Shown here in pieces: positions 24,438-34,597 of a DNA stretch of 64,000 nt; within the stretch, counting starts at the first letter, position 1; each line of letters begins with the position of its first letter. Under the pieces are notes generated by a model. That model was not told the origin of the DNA and did no database searches. It was given only the letters and a program-made list of their open reading frames with translations. The stretch spans positions 1-64,000 of the forward strand of contig NZ_BDBN01000057.1 in the NCBI RefSeq assembly GCF_001613005.1, read 5' to 3'. Both the position numbers and the translations under genes were made by a program. Origin of the DNA: Nocardia nova NBRC 15556. Its GTDB lineage: Bacteria > Actinomycetota > Actinomycetes > Mycobacteriales > Mycobacteriaceae.

Positions 24438-24854
24438 GTCGATTACTCCTCGGTGAACTCGAATCACGGTGCGCTTCCGGCGATCAGCCGGAGTTGTCGG
24501 TGGCGCCGAGCGTCAGCGATCCGGCTCCCCTACCGAAATCTATCAGCGCTAGCGACTAGAGCGACGGTAACATCATCTTCGATAGATTGTCTAGTGTTGC
24601 TAGATTTCAGTCCATGGGCACGGGTTTACGCTCGAATCAACAAGCTCGACAGGCCGTTTCGCCCGAGCGAATACAACGACCTCGGCAGCACCGATGAATT
24701 CTCCGCGGCCCCGCCGTCGACACCACTGGATACCGACAGCACTGGGCCCGTCCCAGCGCGGGAACAAGCACAGGGAGGCAACGATGGGCACTCACGGACC
24801 CGAGCGGGGGCAGACGAACCGTTCAGTGATCGGCACGGGTGTGCAGGGGGCGCT
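24438..24854. promoter_or_regulatory. Long regulatory gap before monooxygenase gene, with candidate operator
   Basis: 417 bases between divergent genes. TCTAG-TGTTG-CTAGA (24590-24604) is an inverted repeat, and a related CTAG-CGA-CTAG sequence lies about 40 bases earlier. No regulator gene adjoins, and no credible coding frame is present in the rest. Confidence 0.45.
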
Positions 24855-26081
24855 GTGAGCGGCACTCGAGTGTTGGTGACGGGGGCGAGCATCGCCGGGC
24901 CCGCGCTGGCCCACTGGCTCGTCCGGAGGGGCGCCGAGGTGACCGTGGTGGAGCGGGCGCTCGGACTGCGACCCGGCGGTCAGGCCGTGGACGCGCGCGG
25001 AGTGACCAAAGAGGTCATCCGGCGGATGGGACTCGACGCGGCGGTTCGCGCCGCGCGCACCGAGACCGCCGGCGCGTACACCGTGGACGCGAACGGCACA
25101 GTGCTGGAGACCTTTCGGGCGGACGACGACGGCGGCGACGGTTACATCTCCGAGATCGAAATTCTGCGAGGGGACCTGTCCCGGGTGCTCTACGACGACA
25201 CCCGCGACGGTGCCGAATACCTCTTCGGCGATCGGATCGCCGAACTGACACAGGACGCGGACGGGGTCGACGTCGTCTTCGCGGGCGGCGATCAGCGGCG
25301 CTTCGACCTGGTGATCGGGGCGGACGGACTGCACTCGGCGTTGCGCGCCATGGTTTTCGGCCCGCGCGAGCGGTTCATCCGTCACCTCGGGCAGGCACTG
25401 GCCTTCTACACCGTGCCCAACGAGTTCGGGCTCGAGCGCTGGCTGATCGATTATCAGGAGCCCGGGCGGTCCGCCGGTCTGCGACCCATCCCCGACGCCA
25501 CCAAGGCCATGGCCATGTTCTCCTTCACCGCCGCCGACCTCGACGTCGACTACCGCGACGTCGAGGCCCAGAAGCGCCTGCTCCGAGAACGGATGGCCGG
25601 CATGGAGTGGTTGACTCCGCGCATTCTCGCGCATCTGGACGACAGCCCGGACTTCTATCTCGACCAGGTCGCCCAGGTGGTGATGGACCGATGGTCCAGC
25701 GGTCGGGTGGGGTTGCTCGGGGACGCGGCGTTCAGCTCCTCACCGCTGTCCGGGCAGGGCACCGGGCTGGCCCTGGTCGGCGCCTACCTGCTGGCCGGAG
25801 AACTGGCGGCCGCCGACTGGGACCCGAAAATCGGATTCGCCCGCTACGAGGAACAGATGCGCCCGTACGTGGAGGCCAACCAGGAAATCGGCCGATTGCA
25901 CGCCCGCAGCCGTGAGGTCCCCACGCCCGATTCCGAGCCGAGCCCCGATTTCACCGGCGAATGGTTCGCCGACCTGATCGAACGCGCGCTCAACGGCGTC
26001 GAGCTGCCCGACTACGCGGGTGTGCCCGACTCCGGGATCACGGCCACACCGCCGACCACCTCAGCTGCCGGACCCCGGTAG
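24855..26081 (+). CDS. FAD-dependent aromatic-type monooxygenase (second copy)
   Basis: 408 residues from GTG 24855 with GGGGG upstream. Motifs: VLVTGASIAGPALAHWLVRR (ADP-binding), FDLVIGADGLHSALRAMVFG (DG) and GLLGDAAFSSSPLSGQGTGL (ribityl). It is clearly paralogous to the monooxygenase at 22144 (both carry the RPGGQ/RTGGQ motif at the substrate face). No TetR gene is adjacent to this copy. The substrate is unknown. Confidence 0.88.
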   Translation: MSGTRVLVTGASIAGPALAHWLVRRGAEVTVVERALGLRPGGQAVDARGVTKEVIRRMGLDAAVRAARTETAGAYTVDANGTVLETFRADDDGGDGYISEIEILRGDLSRVLYDDTRDGAEYLFGDRIAELTQDADGVDVVFAGGDQRRFDLVIGADGLHSALRAMVFGPRERFIRHLGQALAFYTVPNEFGLERWLIDYQEPGRSAGLRPIPDATKAMAMFSFTAADLDVDYRDVEAQKRLLRERMAGMEWLTPRILAHLDDSPDFYLDQVAQVVMDRWSSGRVGLLGDAAFSSSPLSGQGTGLALVGAYLLAGELAAADWDPKIGFARYEEQMRPYVEANQEIGRLHARSREVPTPDSEPSPDFTGEWFADLIERALNGVELPDYAGVPDSGITATPPTTSAAGPR

Positions 26082-26134
26082 GCCCCCGCCGAGTCGAGTG
26101 CGCCCTCCCGCCCGCTCCCCCGCATCGGAGGACT

Positions 26135-26156
26135 GGGCCGGCTCTGCGGCCGGCCC
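26135..26156. terminator. Terminator-like hairpin between convergent genes
   Basis: GGGCCGGC-TCTGCG-GCCGGCCC, eight perfect pairs with a six-base loop. Confidence 0.55.
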
Positions 26157-26307
26157 GAAGTGGGCGGAGAGGCGCTCGCACAACGGAATCAGAGCGGACT
26201 CCTCGATCCACGGACCGCTGTCCCACGAGTCGACTACCCCGAAAGCCGATGTGGCACTGGGGCTGCGGCGCTGGAGCATGCCGGCCGGACCGGCGATGAC
26301 GCGGTGT

Positions 26308-26673
26308 TCAGAACATCCCGTTCGGGATCTGATCGGGTTCGGGGACGGGCTGGACGACATCCCAGTGTTCGATGATCTGCCCATTCTCGAGCCGCCAGAT
26401 ATCCACGACGGCGACATCGGGCTCATCGCCTCCGGGGGACATGCGGTAATGCAGTACCACGTAGTCGTCCTCGGCGATGACCCGCGCGAGTTCGAGGTGG
26501 GCGCCGGCGACCGGGGCGGTGGTGACGAACTCGATGAAATCGTCTCGACCGCTGGGGTTTCCGGGGCTGTGCTCGATGAAGTTCTCGTGTAGCAGGGTGC
26601 GGAGCACGTCGACGTTTCCTGCCGCGAACTCGCGGAAGCCGTCGACGACGAGTTGTTTGTCGGTCTGATGCAT
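26308..26673 (-). CDS. SnoaL-like NTF2-fold protein
   Basis: 121 residues, ATG 26673. Pattern: LLHENFIEHSPGNPSGRDDFIEFV, LARVIAEDDYVVLHYRMS and DIWRLENGQIIEHWDVVQPVPEP. This is the predicted SnoaL-like aldol-condensation family, compared with polyketide cyclases. It diverges from an MmyB-type regulator across an 87-base gap with a palindrome and is probably its target. Confidence 0.85.
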   Translation of the reverse strand: MHQTDKQLVVDGFREFAAGNVDVLRTLLHENFIEHSPGNPSGRDDFIEFVTTAPVAGAHLELARVIAEDDYVVLHYRMSPGGDEPDVAVVDIWRLENGQIIEHWDVVQPVPEPDQIPNGMF

Positions 26674-26708
26674 GCGACGACTGTTGCTCAGGTGCGCGGG
26701 GCGCGTCG

Positions 26709-26725
26709 ATTACATGCGGTGTAAT
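26709..26725. promoter_or_regulatory. Candidate operator of the MmyB-like regulator
   Basis: ATTACA-TGCGG-TGTAAT, six-base arms around five, between the SnoaL gene and the divergent XRE gene. A TGTAAT arm can double as a -10 element. Confidence 0.55.
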
Positions 26726-26760
26726 GGCGGCCGCGCCCGGTGACCGAGCAGACTCGGAGC

Positions 26761-27555
26761 ATGACGAGCGACCGGCCGATCGGGGAACTGCTGCGCGAAT
26801 GGCGGCACCGCAGTCGGTTGAGCCAGCTGGATCTGGCCATTCAGGCTGAGGTGTCGCCTCGGCACATCAGTTTCGTCGAAACGGGACGGACGATTCCCAG
26901 CAGCGCGATGGTCCTGCATCTGGCCGAGCAGTTGCGGGTGCCGTTGCGGGAACGCAATCGACTACTGGTCGCCGCGGGGCACGCACCGGTCTTCCGGGAG
27001 CAGCCCCTGCACGATCCCGATCTGGCCCGAGCTCGGGAGACCGTCCAGCAGGTGCTGCTGGGGCACGAGCCCTATCCGGCGCTCGCGGTGGACCGTCGAT
27101 GGAATCTGTTGCTGGCCAACAGTGCCGTCGACGTATTCCTGCACGGAGCCGACCCGGCGCTGCTGGAGCCGCCGATCAACATGATGCGATTGGGACTGCA
27201 TCCGGGCGGGCTGGCGCCGAGGATTCGCAATCCGGACCAGGTGCGCGGGTATCTGTTGCCCCGGCTCGCCCACCAGGCCGCACGCACGGGAGATCCGCAG
27301 CTGCACGCGTTGTACGCGGAACTGGCGGAGTTCGGCCCCGCGCACGAGCCTCAGCCTCCGGACCCCACCGAGATCGCCCTGCACATCCGGCTCGAACATC
27401 GCGGGACAGAGCTGTGCTTGATCAACACGGTCACAACCTTCGGCGCGGCGTTCGACATCACGCTGGACGAGATCGCCGTCGAAGCCTATTTCCCCGCCGA
27501 TCTCGCGACCCGCCGGTTCTTCCAGACGAGCGCAACGACCGACGATCCGCGATAG
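26761..27555 (+). CDS. XRE regulator with MmyB-like ligand-binding domain
   Basis: 264 residues. The helix-turn-helix is residues 8-65 (LLREWRHRSRLSQLDLAIQAEVSPRHIS). The C-terminal PAS-like MmyB domain shows LAVDRRWNLLLANSAVDVFL and ends with a TTFGAAFDITLDEIAVEAYFPAD block. MmyB-type regulators bind fatty-acid-like ligands in a hydrophobic cavity. It is probably paired with the divergent SnoaL gene. Confidence 0.9.
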   Translation: MTSDRPIGELLREWRHRSRLSQLDLAIQAEVSPRHISFVETGRTIPSSAMVLHLAEQLRVPLRERNRLLVAAGHAPVFREQPLHDPDLARARETVQQVLLGHEPYPALAVDRRWNLLLANSAVDVFLHGADPALLEPPINMMRLGLHPGGLAPRIRNPDQVRGYLLPRLAHQAARTGDPQLHALYAELAEFGPAHEPQPPDPTEIALHIRLEHRGTELCLINTVTTFGAAFDITLDEIAVEAYFPADLATRRFFQTSATTDDPR

Positions 27556-27611
27556 CCGAACCCACCCGAGACTCCGGCCCGCCCGCCGAGGCGGCTGATA
27601 CTCTCCGCTGC

Positions 27612-27917
27612 ATGCCTGTGATCGTTGCCACCATCACCCCGAAGCCCGACAAATTCGACGAGGTCGCGGAACTCCTGACCCGTCTCATCCCGGAGGTCCA
27701 CAACGAGGACGGGTGTGAGCTCTACGCCCTGCACCGGGGCAAGGACCGCTTCGTGTTCATCGAGAAGTGGCGCGACATGGCGGCCCTGGGCGCGCACGGC
27801 GCCGGGCCGAGCCTCAAGGCGTTGAACGAAGGACTCGAAGGCCTGGTCACCGGCTCGCTGGACGTCCAGGTTCTCGAAGCAGTCCCCGCAGGCGACCCGG
27901 ACAAGGGCGCCCTCTAA
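27612..27917 (+). CDS. Antibiotic-biosynthesis-monooxygenase (ABM)-fold protein
   Basis: 101 residues, ATG 27612. The ferredoxin-like pattern VIVATITPKPDKFDEVAELLTRLIPEVHNEDGC, FVFIEKWRDMAALGAHGAG and GSLDVQVLEAV is typical of YgiN/ABM proteins that hydroxylate or bind quinoid compounds. It follows the MmyB gene by about 55 bases and may share its transcript. Confidence 0.8.
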   Translation: MPVIVATITPKPDKFDEVAELLTRLIPEVHNEDGCELYALHRGKDRFVFIEKWRDMAALGAHGAGPSLKALNEGLEGLVTGSLDVQVLEAVPAGDPDKGAL

Positions 27918-27928
27918 CCATTCCCTCG

Positions 27929-27956
27929 CGCCGCGCGGTGGCCGGACCGCGCGGCG
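27929..27956. terminator. Bidirectional terminator
   Basis: CGCCGCGCGGT-GGCCGG-ACCGCGCGGCG, eleven perfect pairs, loop of six, followed by TTTG. It separates convergent ABM and TetR genes. Confidence 0.7.
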
Positions 27957-27968
27957 TTTGTCATGCGC

Positions 27969-28559
27969 TCACCCCTCGCTGCGAGGCCCCGCTATCGCAG
28001 CCGCGACGATCGTTTCGAGCTCGGCGCCGATACGGTCGAGCGCTCTGGTGCTGCGCTCGGCGCGGCACATCGCCACACTCCCCTCGACGGCGGCGACGGT
28101 CAGCGTGGCGATACGCTCGGCGTCGGCGTCATCGGCTCCTTGGTCGCGCAGCGACGCGCTCAGCAGTTCGATCCATCGAGCGAAGGCGGCGGCCGCTGCT
28201 TCGCGAGGGCCTTCCTCGACGTCGGCGAGCTCTTCGACCGACACCGCCAGCACAGGACATCCGGCCCGGAAATCGTTGTCCACCAGAATCTTTCGCCACG
28301 TGGCGAGGAACGCACGTAATCCTTCGACCGGTCCGTTGTCGAGCTCGCGGACCAGCAGCATGGCGGTCAGGTCACCGGCGAAGGTGACGGCCTCGGTGGC
28401 CAGCTGCGTCTTGCCACCGGGAAAGTAGTGGTACGTCGACCCCAGCGGCGCGTGGGCGTATTTGGCCAGTTCGCGCACACTGGTGGCGTTGAGGCCGCGC
28501 CGCCGGATCATATCGGCCGCGCCGGCCACCAACTTCCGGCGTGCATCCTGAGATTCCAC
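27969..28559 (-). CDS. TetR-family transcriptional regulator
   Basis: 196 residues from GTG 28559, with AAGGAG eight bases upstream; the adjacent GTG 28562 is an alternative. DNA-binding domain: LVAGAADMIRRRGLNATSVRELA and LGSTYHYFPGGK. The C-terminal domain has VLAVSVEELADVEEGPREA and a closing ALDRIGAELETIVAAAI typical of the LmrA/YxaF group. It diverges from the tautomerase/alcohol dehydrogenase operon over two palindromes. Confidence 0.88.
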   Translation of the reverse strand: MESQDARRKLVAGAADMIRRRGLNATSVRELAKYAHAPLGSTYHYFPGGKTQLATEAVTFAGDLTAMLLVRELDNGPVEGLRAFLATWRKILVDNDFRAGCPVLAVSVEELADVEEGPREAAAAAFARWIELLSASLRDQGADDADAERIATLTVAAVEGSVAMCRAERSTRALDRIGAELETIVAAAIAGPRSEG

Positions 28560-28575
28560 CACCCTAGCTCCTTGT

Positions 28576-28626
28576 CTATAACGCCCGTCATATAGTAGCG
28601 TGCGCCGATTATAACGGTCGTTATAA
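28576..28626. promoter_or_regulatory. Twin TetR operators, one perfect
   Basis: TTATAACG-GT-CGTTATAA (28609-28626) is an 18-base perfect palindrome. An imperfect relative, CTATAACG...GTCATATAG, lies at 28576-28595. The centres are 32 bases apart, as at the 22-kb TetR locus. Confidence 0.7.
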
Positions 28627-28655
28627 GCCGTTTCCCGAAGCGAAGGAGCACATCG

Positions 28656-29087
28656 ATGCCGATGATCCACCTGACCGTGCCCGCCGGAGCCCTGTCCGGC
28701 CCGGCGCGCGACGAGCTGTTGCGATCACTTCCGACGACGCTGCTGAAGTGGGAAGGAGCGCCGGACACCGCGTTCTTCCGAGCGCAGGCGTGGTGCCGCG
28801 TCGAGGACGTGGCCGCCGGCGGATTCGCCGCACTCGAAGACGACCTGCCGCACTTCCGGGTGGATGTGACCGTTCCCGAAGGCGGCCTGTCGCCACGCCG
28901 CAAAGCCGGACTCGTCACCGACGTCACCGAGCAGGTGCTCACCGCGGCCGGTCTCGCCGACGGCGACGCCTGGCGGGTGTGGGTACTGATCCACGAACAA
29001 CCGGAGGGCACCTGGGGCGCCGGCGGAAGCATCGTGAAATTCAAGGAGCTGGCCGCGCTCGCACAGGGACAGCGCGACAATGCGTGA
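28656..29087 (+). CDS. Tautomerase-superfamily protein
   Basis: 143 residues beginning Met-Pro; removal of Met would expose Pro1, the catalytic base of the tautomerase family. The beta-alpha-beta pattern includes VPAGALSGPARDELLRSLPTTLLKW and VDVTVPEGGLSPRRKAGLVTDVTEQVL. A longer size than 4-oxalocrotonate tautomerase (about 62) suggests a fused two-unit or MSAD-like arrangement. It overlaps the alcohol dehydrogenase gene by eight bases. Control by the divergent TetR is likely. Confidence 0.75.
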   Translation: MPMIHLTVPAGALSGPARDELLRSLPTTLLKWEGAPDTAFFRAQAWCRVEDVAAGGFAALEDDLPHFRVDVTVPEGGLSPRRKAGLVTDVTEQVLTAAGLADGDAWRVWVLIHEQPEGTWGAGGSIVKFKELAALAQGQRDNA

Positions 29088-30246
29088 GCTGCAGTTCATC
29101 CGAGCCGGTCGGCTGGAGTGGCGGGAACGGCCCGCACCGGCGCTGCGCGATGCGCGCGACGCGCTGGTGCGCCCGATCGTGGCGGGCCGATGCGACGGCG
29201 ACACCCTGCCGATTCACCGGCATGTGTCCCGGGCCATGCAGTTCGGCATCCGGGCGGGGCTGATCGATCCGGTCGTGGGCAGTATCTGCGGGCCGGTCCC
29301 GTTCCGGGGCCCGTTCGGCATCGGGCACGAATGCGTCGCCGAGGTCGTCGAGGTCGGCGCGGACATCCCGACCCTGCGTCGCGGTGACCTGGTCGTGGTC
29401 CCGTGGGCGATATCGTGCGGCGAATGCCGTGAATGCCGACTGGGACTGACCGCGAAATGCTCCATCACGCGCACCTCCACCCTGGCGGCGTTCGGATTCG
29501 GCCCGGCGAGCGGCCCCTGGGGTGGGATGGTCGCCGACCTGCTACGGATCCCGTTCGCCGACCACATGCTCGTTCCGCTTCCGGCCGGCGTCGACCCGCT
29601 GCGAGTCGCGGCCGCCAGTGACAATCTCGCCGACGCCTGGCGATGTGTGATTCCGGGTCTGCGTATTCGGCCCGGCGGAAAGGTCCTGGTGCTCGGTGGC
29701 GCGGCACAGAGCATCGGGCTGTACGCGGCCGGGCTGGCGGTCCGGCACGGCGCGGAGGTCGTCGACTATGTCGATCATCGGCGCGAGCGGCTCGACATCG
29801 CCGAAAAGCTCGGCGCCAGAGCGCATTCCACGACGGCGAAGGGCAAGATCCGGCGCACCGACATTCCCCGCCGCGATTACGACATCGCCGTGGAAGGCAC
29901 ATCCACGGCCGCGGGCGTCGACGCCGCGCTGCGCTCACTGGCACCGGGCGGCTTCTGCCGGCCCGTCGGCTACTACCTACCGGTCGGCACCAAGGTTCCG
30001 CTGATGCACATGTACGCCAACGACGCCACCGTGAGTATCGGAGTCTCCCATGTCCGGCCGATCCTGCCGGATCTCCTGGATTTCGTTGCCCGGCACGACT
30101 TCCCCGCCGAAACGGTCACCACGCTCACGGCCGACTGGGACGACGCGCCCGAGGCGTACACCGCGCACACCACCAAACTGGTCCTGCACCGCGCACCGCT
30201 CCATGCCGCGGCGGACGGAGCCGCGCACGGTGGTCCGGCAGCGTAA
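29080..30246 (+). CDS. Zinc-dependent alcohol dehydrogenase (MDR superfamily)
   Basis: 388 residues, ATG 29080. Structural zinc is CGECRECRLGLTAKC; the catalytic region shows GRCDGD and GIGHECVAEVVEVG. The NAD-binding Rossmann segment is VLVLGGAAQSIGLYAAGLAVRHG. It is in an operon with the tautomerase. The substrate is unknown; dehydrogenation of a hydroxylated degradation intermediate is a reasonable guess. Confidence 0.85.
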   Translation: MRELQFIRAGRLEWRERPAPALRDARDALVRPIVAGRCDGDTLPIHRHVSRAMQFGIRAGLIDPVVGSICGPVPFRGPFGIGHECVAEVVEVGADIPTLRRGDLVVVPWAISCGECRECRLGLTAKCSITRTSTLAAFGFGPASGPWGGMVADLLRIPFADHMLVPLPAGVDPLRVAAASDNLADAWRCVIPGLRIRPGGKVLVLGGAAQSIGLYAAGLAVRHGAEVVDYVDHRRERLDIAEKLGARAHSTTAKGKIRRTDIPRRDYDIAVEGTSTAAGVDAALRSLAPGGFCRPVGYYLPVGTKVPLMHMYANDATVSIGVSHVRPILPDLLDFVARHDFPAETVTTLTADWDDAPEAYTAHTTKLVLHRAPLHAAADGAAHGGPAA

Positions 30247-30258
30247 CCGGACCTCGGT

Positions 30259-30286
30259 CCCGGGCCGCTATCGGCAGCGGCCCGGG
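30259..30286. terminator. Bidirectional terminator
   Basis: CCCGGGCCGCT-ATCGGC-AGCGGCCCGGG, eleven perfect pairs with a six-base loop, between convergent alcohol dehydrogenase and fumarase genes. Confidence 0.7.
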
Positions 30287-30293
30287 CCGAACC

Positions 30294-31970
<1,677 letters not shown>

Positions 31971-32107
31971 GAATCGCACTCCTTGTGTGTCTGCGGGTGC
32001 ACTCGGCCGGCGGGAGAACCGCTCGCGGCCGAAACAACGCTCCGACTCTAATCAGCACACCGCGTCACACCGAGGTCAGGCCAGCCTAATCTTCATTGCC
32101 GAGCACA

Positions 32108-32120
32108 AAGGTTGCACCTT
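32108..32120. promoter_or_regulatory. Candidate MarR operator
   Basis: AAGGT-TGC-ACCTT, five-base arms, about 70 bases upstream of the MarR-type start, inside the gap shared with the divergent fumarase gene. Both genes could be controlled. Confidence 0.45.
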
Positions 32121-32190
32121 CAATGCGGTGGGTGTAGGTGTCGATCCGATACCGCGATCTCGGGTATGCCGACAGCGGGAAGGCAATACC

Positions 32191-32748
32191 ATGACCGACG
32201 CAGAACCCTGGAGAGGAATCGTGACCGAACCCCGTTGGCTCGACGATCTCGAAACGCGTGCGTGGCTCGGCTTCGTCTTCACCCGTGATCTCATCGCCGC
32301 CGCCGTCGGCCGCGACTCGCTGCGCGCCTCGAATCTCACCTACGTCGAGTACACGGTGCTGGCCCGGCTGGCCGACGCCACCGACCACCGGCGCAGCTTC
32401 GCCGAACTGGCCTCGGTGCTGGAATGGTCGCAGAGCCGGCTCTCCCACCAGATCACCCGCATGGAGAAGCGCGGGCTGGTCGCCCGCGAGGCCATCCCCG
32501 ACGATGCCCGCCGCACCGCCGCCGTACTCACCCCGAAGGGTGCGGAAGTGCTGGCCACCGCCGCTCCCGCCCATGTCGAGAGCGTGCGGCGGCATATGAT
32601 CGACGTCCTCGACCGCGACCAGCTGGCCGCACTCGCCGACATCTACGACACGTTGCTCACTCATCATCGCGCGCCGGACCCGGGCGTCGAGGCCTGCATC
32701 GACCACAGCGGCGCCCTGCCCCGCGAACCCAGTCCGCAGCCGGGCTGA
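32191..32748 (+). CDS. MarR-family transcriptional regulator
   Basis: 185 residues from ATG 32191; GTG 32221, with GAGAGGA upstream, is an alternative. Winged helix: LTYVEYTVLARLADATDHRRSF, VLEWSQSRLSHQITRMEKRGLVAREAIPDDARRTAAVLTPKG. It diverges from fumarase, sharing an operator-like site. The long C-terminal tail after the dimer helix is unremarkable. The ligand is unknown. Confidence 0.88.
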   Translation: MTDAEPWRGIVTEPRWLDDLETRAWLGFVFTRDLIAAAVGRDSLRASNLTYVEYTVLARLADATDHRRSFAELASVLEWSQSRLSHQITRMEKRGLVAREAIPDDARRTAAVLTPKGAEVLATAAPAHVESVRRHMIDVLDRDQLAALADIYDTLLTHHRAPDPGVEACIDHSGALPREPSPQPG

Positions 32749-32779
32749 TGGGGTGGCCGAGCACACACCTCCGCGACAT

Positions 32780-32804
32780 GTTTCGATTGTTCGCCAGCGG
32801 GTAT
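32780..32804 (+). promoter_or_regulatory. SigB/SigF-type promoter of the stressosome operon
   Basis: GTTT (32780-32783), 15-base spacer, GGGTAT (32799-32804), an exact match to the actinobacterial SigF/SigB consensus. Transcription would start near 32811, giving a roughly 90-base leader before rsbR at 32901. Confidence 0.75.
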
Positions 32805-32900
32805 CGAGTGAGACTAGGCTCGACTGCGGCTTCTCGACGGCAGCCACGCGCGAGCGACCCCGACGAACCGACCTCCCTTAGGAAAGGGGCACGAGTTTTC

Positions 32901-33794
32901 ATGTCCGACGTGTCCATCGGCCTCTCTCCGGATTCGATACCGGCGGGTCCGGTCGAGAATCTGCTGCCGCAACTGGTCGAACATCTGCGCCAGAATCGCA
33001 CTGAGCTACGTGAGGAATGGGCACGTCGTATCGGGGATGCCGCACTGCTGACCGCGATGACCCCGGAGGAGATCTTCTCCGAGGCCACCTCCATCTACGA
33101 CAACTACGTCGAGGCGCTGCAGACCGGTAGCGTCGAGGCGCTGCAGGCCTACGCCCGCGACCTGTCCGAACGCATCATCCCGCGAGGCGTCGAAACCGAC
33201 GAGGTCGTCGGCATCGTGCTGCTGCTGCGAGATGTGCTCGCGCGCAGCCTGTTCGAGAAGTACCAGTCCGACTTCGAACTGCTCAAGCGGGTGCTCGACG
33301 CCTACGAGCCCGCGGCCAACCGGATCGCCAACACCGTGGCCATCTCGTTCGTGCAGGAGCGCGAGCGCGTCATCCGCCAGCAGCAGGAAGCCATCCGCGA
33401 GCTGTCGACGCCGGTGCTGCAGGTGCGTGAGCAGCTGCTGATTCTGCCGATCATCGGCGTGCTGGACAGCCAGCGCGCCCGGCAGCTCACCGAACAGCTC
33501 CTGCGCGCGATCCGCGCCAACCGCGCCAAGGTGGTCGTCATCGACATCACCGGTGTCCCGATGATCGACTCCACGGTCGCCAACCACCTGGTGCAGACCG
33601 TCGACGCGTCGAATCTGATGGGTGCCAACGTCATCATCACCGGCCTCTCGTCGGAGATCGCGCTCGCGCTGGTCACCATCGGCCTCGATCTGACGAAGAT
33701 GAACGCGGTCGGTGACCTACAGGGTGGTATCGAGGAGGCCGAGCGATTGCTCGGCTACGAGATCTCGAGACTCACCGACCGCGACGGACGGTAG
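32901..33794 (+). CDS. rsbR: RsbR-type stressosome protein (sensor domain plus STAS)
   Basis: 297 residues, ATG 32901. An N-terminal helical RsbRD_N sensor domain (about 1-165; LVEHLRQNRTELREEWARRI) leads to a STAS domain. IRELSTPVLQV includes the position of the RsbT-phosphorylated Thr171 of B. subtilis RsbRA, and MIDSTVANHL the region of Thr205. RsbR and RsbS build the stressosome scaffold that sequesters RsbT. It is the first gene of a five-gene operon. Confidence 0.92.
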   Translation: MSDVSIGLSPDSIPAGPVENLLPQLVEHLRQNRTELREEWARRIGDAALLTAMTPEEIFSEATSIYDNYVEALQTGSVEALQAYARDLSERIIPRGVETDEVVGIVLLLRDVLARSLFEKYQSDFELLKRVLDAYEPAANRIANTVAISFVQERERVIRQQQEAIRELSTPVLQVREQLLILPIIGVLDSQRARQLTEQLLRAIRANRAKVVVIDITGVPMIDSTVANHLVQTVDASNLMGANVIITGLSSEIALALVTIGLDLTKMNAVGDLQGGIEEAERLLGYEISRLTDRDGR

Positions 33795-33806
33795 TCAAGG
33801 CGTCTC

Positions 33807-34181
33807 ATGCCGGTACCCATTCTGAAGCAGGGCACCTACCTGATCGCGTCCGTGCAATCGGCTCTCACCGACGCCGATACCGAACGCCTGCAGGACGACT
33901 TGATGACCTACGTCAGCAAGTACCGTGCCCAGGGAATCATCGTCGACGTCACGGCCATCGACGTCATGGACTCCTTCGCCGCGCGCTCCCTGCGTACCAT
34001 CGCGCACATGACCAAGCTGCGGGGGGCGGAGACGGTGATCGTCGGTCTGCAGCCCGAAGTGGCGTTCGCGATGGTCCAGCTGGGTCTGACCTTCGAAGGC
34101 ATGCACACGGCTCTGGACCTCGAGGAGGGGCTGGCCTGGCTCAACAGACAGTTGCCCAACGGCCGGCGAAGCGGTCGGTGA
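33807..34181 (+). CDS. rsbS: RsbS-type single STAS scaffold protein
   Basis: 124 residues. STAS core with VDVTAIDVMDSFAARSLRTIAHMTK; the serine in MDSFAAR matches RsbS Ser59, phosphorylated by RsbT to release it. Encoded 12 bases after rsbR; its end overlaps rsbT (GTGA). RsbS and RsbR co-assemble into the stressosome. Confidence 0.93.
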   Translation: MPVPILKQGTYLIASVQSALTDADTERLQDDLMTYVSKYRAQGIIVDVTAIDVMDSFAARSLRTIAHMTKLRGAETVIVGLQPEVAFAMVQLGLTFEGMHTALDLEEGLAWLNRQLPNGRRSGR

Positions 34182-34597
34182 TCGTGGCCTCCGACAACGT
34201 GGTGATAGCGGTGAAGGTGTCGGGCGACATCGTGACCGCGCGACAGGCAGGGCGGGAGCTGGCTACCGAGCTGGGTTTCACGTTGACCGACATCACCATG
34301 ATTTCCACGGCCATCTCCGAAATCGCCCGCAATATCACGAGTTACGCCGGAACCGGTGAGATCCGGGTCGCGGTGCAGGAGCGCGACGGCCGCCGGGCAC
34401 TGGTCGTGCAGGCCCAGGACCAGGGGCCGGGTATCCGGGACATCCCCCGGGCGCTGGAGGACGGCTACTCCACCGGCCGCGGACTCGGGCTGGGATTACC
34501 CGGCGCGCGACGGCTGATGGACGGATTGATCGTGGAGTCGGCGCCCGGACAGGGAACGCTGGTGGAGATGTGGAAGTGGGTACCCACCGGTGCATGA
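34178..34597 (+). CDS. rsbT: RsbT-type serine/threonine switch kinase
   Basis: 139 residues from GTG 34178. GHKL kinase: N-box TAISEIARNITSYAG, G1 DQGPGIRD, G2 STGRGLGLGLPGARRLMD. It phosphorylates RsbR and RsbS under stress, then is free to activate a PP2C phosphatase. The natural partner is the large RsbU-like protein at the end of this operon. Confidence 0.93.
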   Translation: MIVASDNVVIAVKVSGDIVTARQAGRELATELGFTLTDITMISTAISEIARNITSYAGTGEIRVAVQERDGRRALVVQAQDQGPGIRDIPRALEDGYSTGRGLGLGLPGARRLMDGLIVESAPGQGTLVEMWKWVPTGA

